A stretch of DNA of 7,773 nucleotides, from the NCBI GenBank assembly GCA_947624095.1, contig CANQIR010000049.1:1-7773 (forward strand). Direction: 5' to 3'. The stretch is from an uncultured Bacilli bacterium (GTDB lineage: Bacteria; Bacillota_I; Bacilli_A; RF39; UBA660). The notes beneath the pieces are model-generated. The model was not told the origin of the DNA. It ran no database searches and was given only the letters and a program-made list of their open reading frames with translations. Below are positions 3,997-7,773 of this stretch, in pieces (positions within the stretch are counted from its first letter, which is position 1; every line of letters begins with the position of its first letter). A program made the position numbers and the translations under genes.

Positions 3997-5736
3997 ATGG
4001 AAAAGTTTAAACATTATGGAATAGAAAATGTGGGTGAAGAAGTTACACTAACTGGTTGGGTTAGTAAAGTAAGAAATCTTGGGGGACTTATCTTTATTGA
4101 TTTAAGAAATAGATCTGGTATTATGCAGGTAGTAGTAAGACCAGAATCAGAATACTATAGTGTAGCTAGTGAATTAAGAAATGAATATGTTATCAAAGTA
4201 ACAGGGAAGATTGTCGAAAGAGAAAGTAAGAATGAAAAACTAGAGACTGGGAGTATCGAGGTAGAGGTAAGCTATCTAGAATTAATTAATCGATCTAAAG
4301 AGATACCTTTTATGATTAGTGATGATGTTAATGCTTTAGAAGATACAAGACTTAAATATCGTTATTTAGATTTAAGAAGAAGTAGTTTACAAAATAATTT
4401 TGTTTTAAGAAATAAGATTACTTTTGCGACAAGAAAATTTTTGAATAATTTAGATTTCTTAGAAGTAGAAACACCTATACTTTGTAAATCAACGCCAGAA
4501 GGAGCAAGAGACTATTTAGTACCTTCAAGAGTTAATAAAGGTAATTTCTATGCGTTACCACAATCACCACAAATATTTAAACAATTATTAATGGTAGCTG
4601 GTTTTGAAAGATATTATCAAATTGCTAAGTGTTTTAGAGATGAAGATTTAAGAGCGGATAGACAACCAGAATTTACACAGATCGATGTAGAGTGTTCATT
4701 TGTCGATGAAGATGAAATTATGACATTAGGTGAAAATTTAGTAGCTAGTATTTTTAAAGAAGTTAAAGGTATCGATATTAAGTTGCCTTTAATGAGAATG
4801 AAGTATAAAGATGCTATGGATAAGTATGGTAGTGATAAACCGGATTTAAGATTTGGAATGGAAATTAATGATTTAACTGAAGTATTTAAAAATACAGAGT
4901 TTAGCGTATTTAAGAATGTCTTAGATAGTAAGGGAATCATTAACGCAATTGTAGTTAAGAATGCTGCTGATAAGTTTTCTAGAAAAGATTTAGATAAACT
5001 TACGGATTATATTAAGACTTATAAGGCTTCGGGACTTGCTTATTTAAAATTTAATGAGGAAGTAACTGGCTCAATAGCTAAGGTAGTTAGTGAGGAAGAG
5101 ATTAAGTCAATTAAAGAAAACTTAGATATTCAAGATAATGATTTAGTATTAATAGTTAGTGGCGATTATAGTATTGTTAAAGTATCACTTGGAGCATTAC
5201 GTTGTCATTTGGCAAAACAACTTGACTTAATTAATAAAGATGAATATAAGTTATTATGGGTAGTTGATTTTCCAGCTTTTGAATGGAGCGATGAAGAACA
5301 AAGATTTATGGCTTGTCATCATCCATTTACTAGTCCAAAAGATGAAGATGTTGATAAGTTATTGACGGATAAAGCGAATGTACTTAGTAAAGCTTATGAT
5401 ATAGTTATCAATGGTTATGAAGCAGGTGGTGGATCAATTCGTATTCATAATGGGGATGTTCAAAAGACAATGTTTGAAGCTTTAGAGTTAACAGAAGAAG
5501 ATATTCAAAATAAATTTGGTTTCTTTGTTGAAGCTTTAAAATATGGATGTCCACCACATGGGGGATTTGCGCTAGGATTAGATAGACTTACAATGTTATT
5601 AGCAGGTACGGAAAATATTCGTGATGTGATAGCATTTCCGAAAACAGCTAGTGCTACAGACTTAATGAGTGAATGTCCTAGTCCAGTTATAAAAGAACAG
5701 CTTGATGAATTAGGTCTTGCAATCAAAGAAAAATAG
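3997..5736 (+). CDS. aspS: Aspartyl-tRNA synthetase, bacterial type
   Basis: A 579-residue class II synthetase that charges tRNA-Asp in the cytoplasm; the size is normal for the bacterial type. The N-terminal OB-fold anticodon-binding domain (about 1-105) contains GWVSKVRNLGGLIFIDLRNR. The catalytic core has ETPILCKSTPEGARDYLVPSR, the QSPQ element, motif 2 FRDEDLRADRQPEFTQID (213-230) and motif 3 GLDRL (527-531). The bacterial GAD insertion lies between about 280 and 410. Leu28 stands where non-discriminating AspRS enzymes usually have His, so this is probably the discriminating form that charges only tRNA-Asp. I chose ATG 3997 because AAAGGTGAT (3981-3989) is its ribosome binding site. GTG 3985 and ATG 3988 lie inside that site, and MEKFKHYG aligns with the normal N-terminus. 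hisS, its common partner in Bacilli, is absent here. Confidence 0.95.
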   Translation: MEKFKHYGIENVGEEVTLTGWVSKVRNLGGLIFIDLRNRSGIMQVVVRPESEYYSVASELRNEYVIKVTGKIVERESKNEKLETGSIEVEVSYLELINRSKEIPFMISDDVNALEDTRLKYRYLDLRRSSLQNNFVLRNKITFATRKFLNNLDFLEVETPILCKSTPEGARDYLVPSRVNKGNFYALPQSPQIFKQLLMVAGFERYYQIAKCFRDEDLRADRQPEFTQIDVECSFVDEDEIMTLGENLVASIFKEVKGIDIKLPLMRMKYKDAMDKYGSDKPDLRFGMEINDLTEVFKNTEFSVFKNVLDSKGIINAIVVKNAADKFSRKDLDKLTDYIKTYKASGLAYLKFNEEVTGSIAKVVSEEEIKSIKENLDIQDNDLVLIVSGDYSIVKVSLGALRCHLAKQLDLINKDEYKLLWVVDFPAFEWSDEEQRFMACHHPFTSPKDEDVDKLLTDKANVLSKAYDIVINGYEAGGGSIRIHNGDVQKTMFEALELTEEDIQNKFGFFVEALKYGCPPHGGFALGLDRLTMLLAGTENIRDVIAFPKTASATDLMSECPSPVIKEQLDELGLAIKEK

Positions 5737-5745
5737 AATTATAAT
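5717..5745 (+). promoter_or_regulatory. Promoter of the Thr T-box leader, overlapping the aspS end
   Basis: TTGCAA (5717-5722) lies within the last aspS codons. It is followed after 17 bp by TATAAT (5740-5745), just past the aspS stop codon. The expected start is near 5752. No terminator separates it from aspS, so read-through from aspS may also enter this leader. Confidence 0.65.
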
Positions 5746-5751
5746 TTAGTA

Positions 5752-5960
5752 AATCGTTGATGAAGGACGAGATTAATAAAAGGTATTTTTTAAGAGAATT
5801 TGTGGTTGGTGAAAACAAATAAATAGTTTATTAATTACTACCTTCTAGAGAATCTAATCAATTCCGGTACTGGTCGTTAAACAGATAAATTAAGTGAAAT
5901 AAAGGATGGTACCGTCTTAATGACTCCTAATACAATAATAGTATTGGGGGTCATTTTTTT
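5752..5960 (+). promoter_or_regulatory. T-box riboswitch, threonine-specific
   Basis: Same design as the Asp leader. ATTAATAAA (5772-5780) pairs with TTTATTAAT (5827-5835), topped by an ATTTGT/ACAAAT hairpin whose loop includes GGTGAAA. Five to seven bases after the stem comes ACC (5840-5842), exactly the offset of GAC in the Asp leader. The preceding ACT also encodes Thr. The T-box sequence is AAGGATGGTACCGTC (5902-5916), a slight departure from AAGGGTGGTACCGCG. The terminator follows at 5919-5960. It controls the 160-codon gene and thrS together. Confidence 0.93.
5919..5960 (+). terminator. Regulated terminator of the Thr T-box, containing the next gene's likely ribosome binding site
   Basis: AATGACTCCTAATAC (5919-5933) pairs over all 15 positions, with two G-U pairs, with GTATTGGGGGTCATT (5941-5955). 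The loop has seven bases and seven T residues end at 5960. The next base starts the ATG of the following gene. Its only Shine-Dalgarno candidate, GGGGGT at 5946-5951, is in the 3' arm. Confidence 0.92.
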
Positions 5961-6443
5961 ATGAAAAAACCAAAGTTAGGAGATTTTCCGGTAGAAGCAA
6001 TATTCCATTTAGTAGAGCAAAAACAAGATGATGAATTTATGGAAGATGCAGAGTTAGTAGTAATGGATAAACTAATGAAAATGGAAATGCCATTACCGAA
6101 GTTGATGCACGATTTTGTAAGTAGTAAAGGATTTAAAAGAAGAATGCTTGGTAATACGTTAGCTGTTAGAATTGTGCATGTAAAAGTGGTAAGCCAGTTA
6201 TTGATTAAGAAATTAGTGGAAGTTATTGATGAACAATATTTATGGATGTTATCAGTAAATGCTGATGTTGAAGAAGTTAGACGACTTGCTAAAAATGAAA
6301 TTGATGAAAGACTAAAAAGTTTAGAAGAAGATATGGAATTAGCAGCTGGGCTGGAAGCGAAGATGGCTTTAGATAATGGGGATATTAAAACTTATGAAAG
6401 GAAATTAAGATTAGAAAGTAGGTTATATTATGGTAAATATTAA
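5961..6443 (+). CDS. Unrecognised 160-residue protein in the thrS operon
   Basis: I do not recognise this protein. It is charged and looks entirely alpha-helical, with no signal peptide, membrane segment or cysteines. An acidic N-terminal third ([20 protein letters not shown]) leads to a basic patch ([12 protein letters not shown]). A hydrophobic helix follows around residues 68-95 ([20 protein letters not shown]), then a strongly amphipathic end ([20 protein letters not shown], then [10 protein letters not shown]) that may form coiled coil. It sits between the Thr T-box and thrS and its last 14 bases overlap thrS, so the two are transcriptionally and probably translationally coupled. In Bacillus, ytxC lies upstream of thrS in the dnaI neighbourhood, but I see no clear resemblance to it. 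It does not supply the TGS domain missing from thrS. The start codon directly follows the terminator T run, with GGGGGT 10 bases upstream; no better start is available. Confidence 0.8.
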   Translation: MKKPKLGDFPVEAIFHLVEQKQDDEFMEDAELVVMDKLMKMEMPLPKLMHDFVSSKGFKRRMLGNTLAVRIVHVKVVSQLLIKKLVEVIDEQYLWMLSVNADVEEVRRLAKNEIDERLKSLEEDMELAAGLEAKMALDNGDIKTYERKLRLESRLYYGKY

Positions 6444-7773
6444 AGAAAATGAAAAATTAAGTGTAATGAATCATAGTTGTGCCCATTTAATGGCACAAGC
6501 AGTTAAGCATTTATATCCACAAGCAAAATTTTGGGTAGGACCAGTTATTGAAGATGGGTTCTATTACGATATTGATTTGGGAGATATTACCTTAACTTTA
6601 GAAGATTTAGAAAAAATTGAAAGAGAAATGAAAAAGTGTGCTAAGGATGGTAAAAGAATTGTTAGACACGAACTTACGAAAGAGGAAGCTTTAGAAAGAT
6701 TTAAGGATGATCCATATAAAATAGATTTAATTAGTAGAATGGATGAAAATGAAGTAACTATTAGTTGTTATACACAAGGAGATTTTACTGATTTATGTCG
6801 AGGACCGCACGTGGAAACAACGAAAGAACTTAAATATTTTAAATTACTTAAATTTAGTGGGGCTTATTGGAAGGGGGATGCCAAAAATAAGATGCTCCAA
6901 AGAATATATGGAGTATGTATGGAGAGTCAAGAAGATTTAGATGCTTATCTTAAAGAATTAGAAGAAGCTAAAGCTAGAGATCATCGTAAAATTGGTAAAG
7001 ATCAAGAATTATTTATGACTCATGAATTAGTAGGAGCAGGAATGCCTTTATGGCTTCCTAATGGAGCTTTAATTCGTAAGCAATTAGAAAATTATATCTA
7101 TGAAAAGGAACAACAAATGGGTTATCAACACGTATATACGCCTTGTGTGGGAACAGTAAATTTGTATAAGACTTCAGGACATTGGGATCATTATCAAGAA
7201 AATATGTTTCCAATGATGAAAGTGGATGATGAGGAATTTGTTTTAAGACCTATGAATTGTCCACATCATATGTTAGTATATAAAAATAAATTGCATTCAT
7301 ATCGTGATTTACCAGTAAGAATTGGGGAATTTGCGACGGATTTTAGATATGAAGCTAGTGGAGCAGTTAAGGGATTAGAGCGAGTTCGTTGTATGTGTCA
7401 AAATGATGCTCACCTTTTTGTAACACCGGAGCAAATTGGAGAAGAGTTTAAAAAAGTTGTTAGTTTAATTCTGGATACTTATAAAGATTTTGGTATTAAA
7501 GATTATAAGTTCCGTTTATCACTTAGAGATCCAGAAGATAAAGAAAAATATTTTGATGATGATCAAATGTGGAATGAAGCAGAAGCTAAGTTAAGAGAAG
7601 TTTTAAATGATTTAGGAGTGGAATATTTTGAAGCTATTGGGGAAGCAGCGTTCTATGGACCAAAACTAGATGTAGAAGTTAAACCGGCAGTTGGACCAGA
7701 AGTAACTTTATCAACTTGTCAATTAGATTTCTTATTACCTAGAAGATTTGATTTAGCTTATATTGATAATAAT
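6430..7773 (+). CDS. thrS: Threonyl-tRNA synthetase lacking the N-terminal TGS domain (3' partial)
   Basis: 448 codons are present and the frame is still open at the window end. Class II ThrRS charges tRNA-Thr and edits mischarged Ser-tRNA-Thr. The protein starts directly in the editing domain: HSCAH (H15, H19) and CRGPH (C123, H127) correspond to E. coli H73, H77, C182 and H186. The catalytic domain shows motif 1 around [20 protein letters not shown], the zinc ligands C277 (NCPHH) and H328 (NDAHLF), and motif 2 with R306 (FRYEASGA). Numbering is offset by 57-59 from E. coli throughout, so the roughly 60-residue TGS domain is absent. An in-frame TAG at 6412-6414 rules out an upstream extension. 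The ribosome binding site is weak (AGG at 6420-6422), and the ATG lies inside the preceding gene, suggesting translational coupling. The anticodon-binding domain lies beyond the window. Confidence 0.93.
   Translation, partial: MVNIKENEKLSVMNHSCAHLMAQAVKHLYPQAKFWVGPVIEDGFYYDIDLGDITLTLEDLEKIEREMKKCAKDGKRIVRHELTKEEALERFKDDPYKIDLISRMDENEVTISCYTQGDFTDLCRGPHVETTKELKYFKLLKFSGAYWKGDAKNKMLQRIYGVCMESQEDLDAYLKELEEAKARDHRKIGKDQELFMTHELVGAGMPLWLPNGALIRKQLENYIYEKEQQMGYQHVYTPCVGTVNLYKTSGHWDHYQENMFPMMKVDDEEFVLRPMNCPHHMLVYKNKLHSYRDLPVRIGEFATDFRYEASGAVKGLERVRCMCQNDAHLFVTPEQIGEEFKKVVSLILDTYKDFGIKDYKFRLSLRDPEDKEKYFDDDQMWNEAEAKLREVLNDLGVEYFEAIGEAAFYGPKLDVEVKPAVGPEVTLSTCQLDFLLPRRFDLAYIDNN

Overview
The window comes from an AT-rich, standard-code Gram-positive bacterium of the Bacilli. 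A Bacilli-type dnaB-dnaI pair, two T-box riboswitches in front of aminoacyl-tRNA synthetase genes, strong AGGAGG/GGTGAT-type ribosome binding sites, A/T-ending codons, and UGA read as stop all support this. The style resembles uncultured Erysipelotrichia or Mollicutes-relative gut lineages, but the genus cannot be fixed from sequence alone.

Layout. Bases 1-261 hold the C-terminal tail of an Rpn/PD-(D/E)XK-type transposase-nuclease whose codon use differs from everything after it. A LiaF-like membrane protein (349-1014) follows with its own extended -10 promoter. Next is a two-gene primosome operon, dnaB (1085-2353) and dnaI (2358-3212). Bases 3213-3711 contain no obvious large gene but are dense with small elements. 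Bases 3712-5736 are a promoter, an Asp-specific T-box leader and aspS. Bases 5717-7773 are a promoter, a Thr-specific T-box leader, an unrecognised 160-codon gene, and thrS, which runs off the right edge. thrS starts inside the end of the 160-codon gene and lacks the usual N-terminal TGS domain.

The most interesting part is 3213-3711. I read it as an undescribed-looking type I toxin-antitoxin locus. A 25-codon minus-strand gene for a short cationic/hydrophobic peptide has a very strong Shine-Dalgarno sequence, its own consensus-like promoter, and a structured 5' leader. It converges on a roughly 100-nt plus-strand small RNA. The two transcripts should overlap at their 3' ends by about 80 nt, because one hairpin of the small RNA, read on the other strand, is a U-tract terminator for the toxin mRNA. 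The small RNA also carries two 7-nt segments complementary to the toxin leader. A second copy of the small RNA promoter and 5' leader, 309 bp downstream, drives a second small RNA with a different body. Its partner leader appears to remain in the sequence, but the toxin ORF is gone. The architecture resembles TxpA/RatA and Fst/par loci; the peptide itself I do not recognise.

The two T-boxes tie aspS and the ORF160-thrS operon separately to the charging state of tRNA-Asp (specifier GAC) and tRNA-Thr (specifier ACC).
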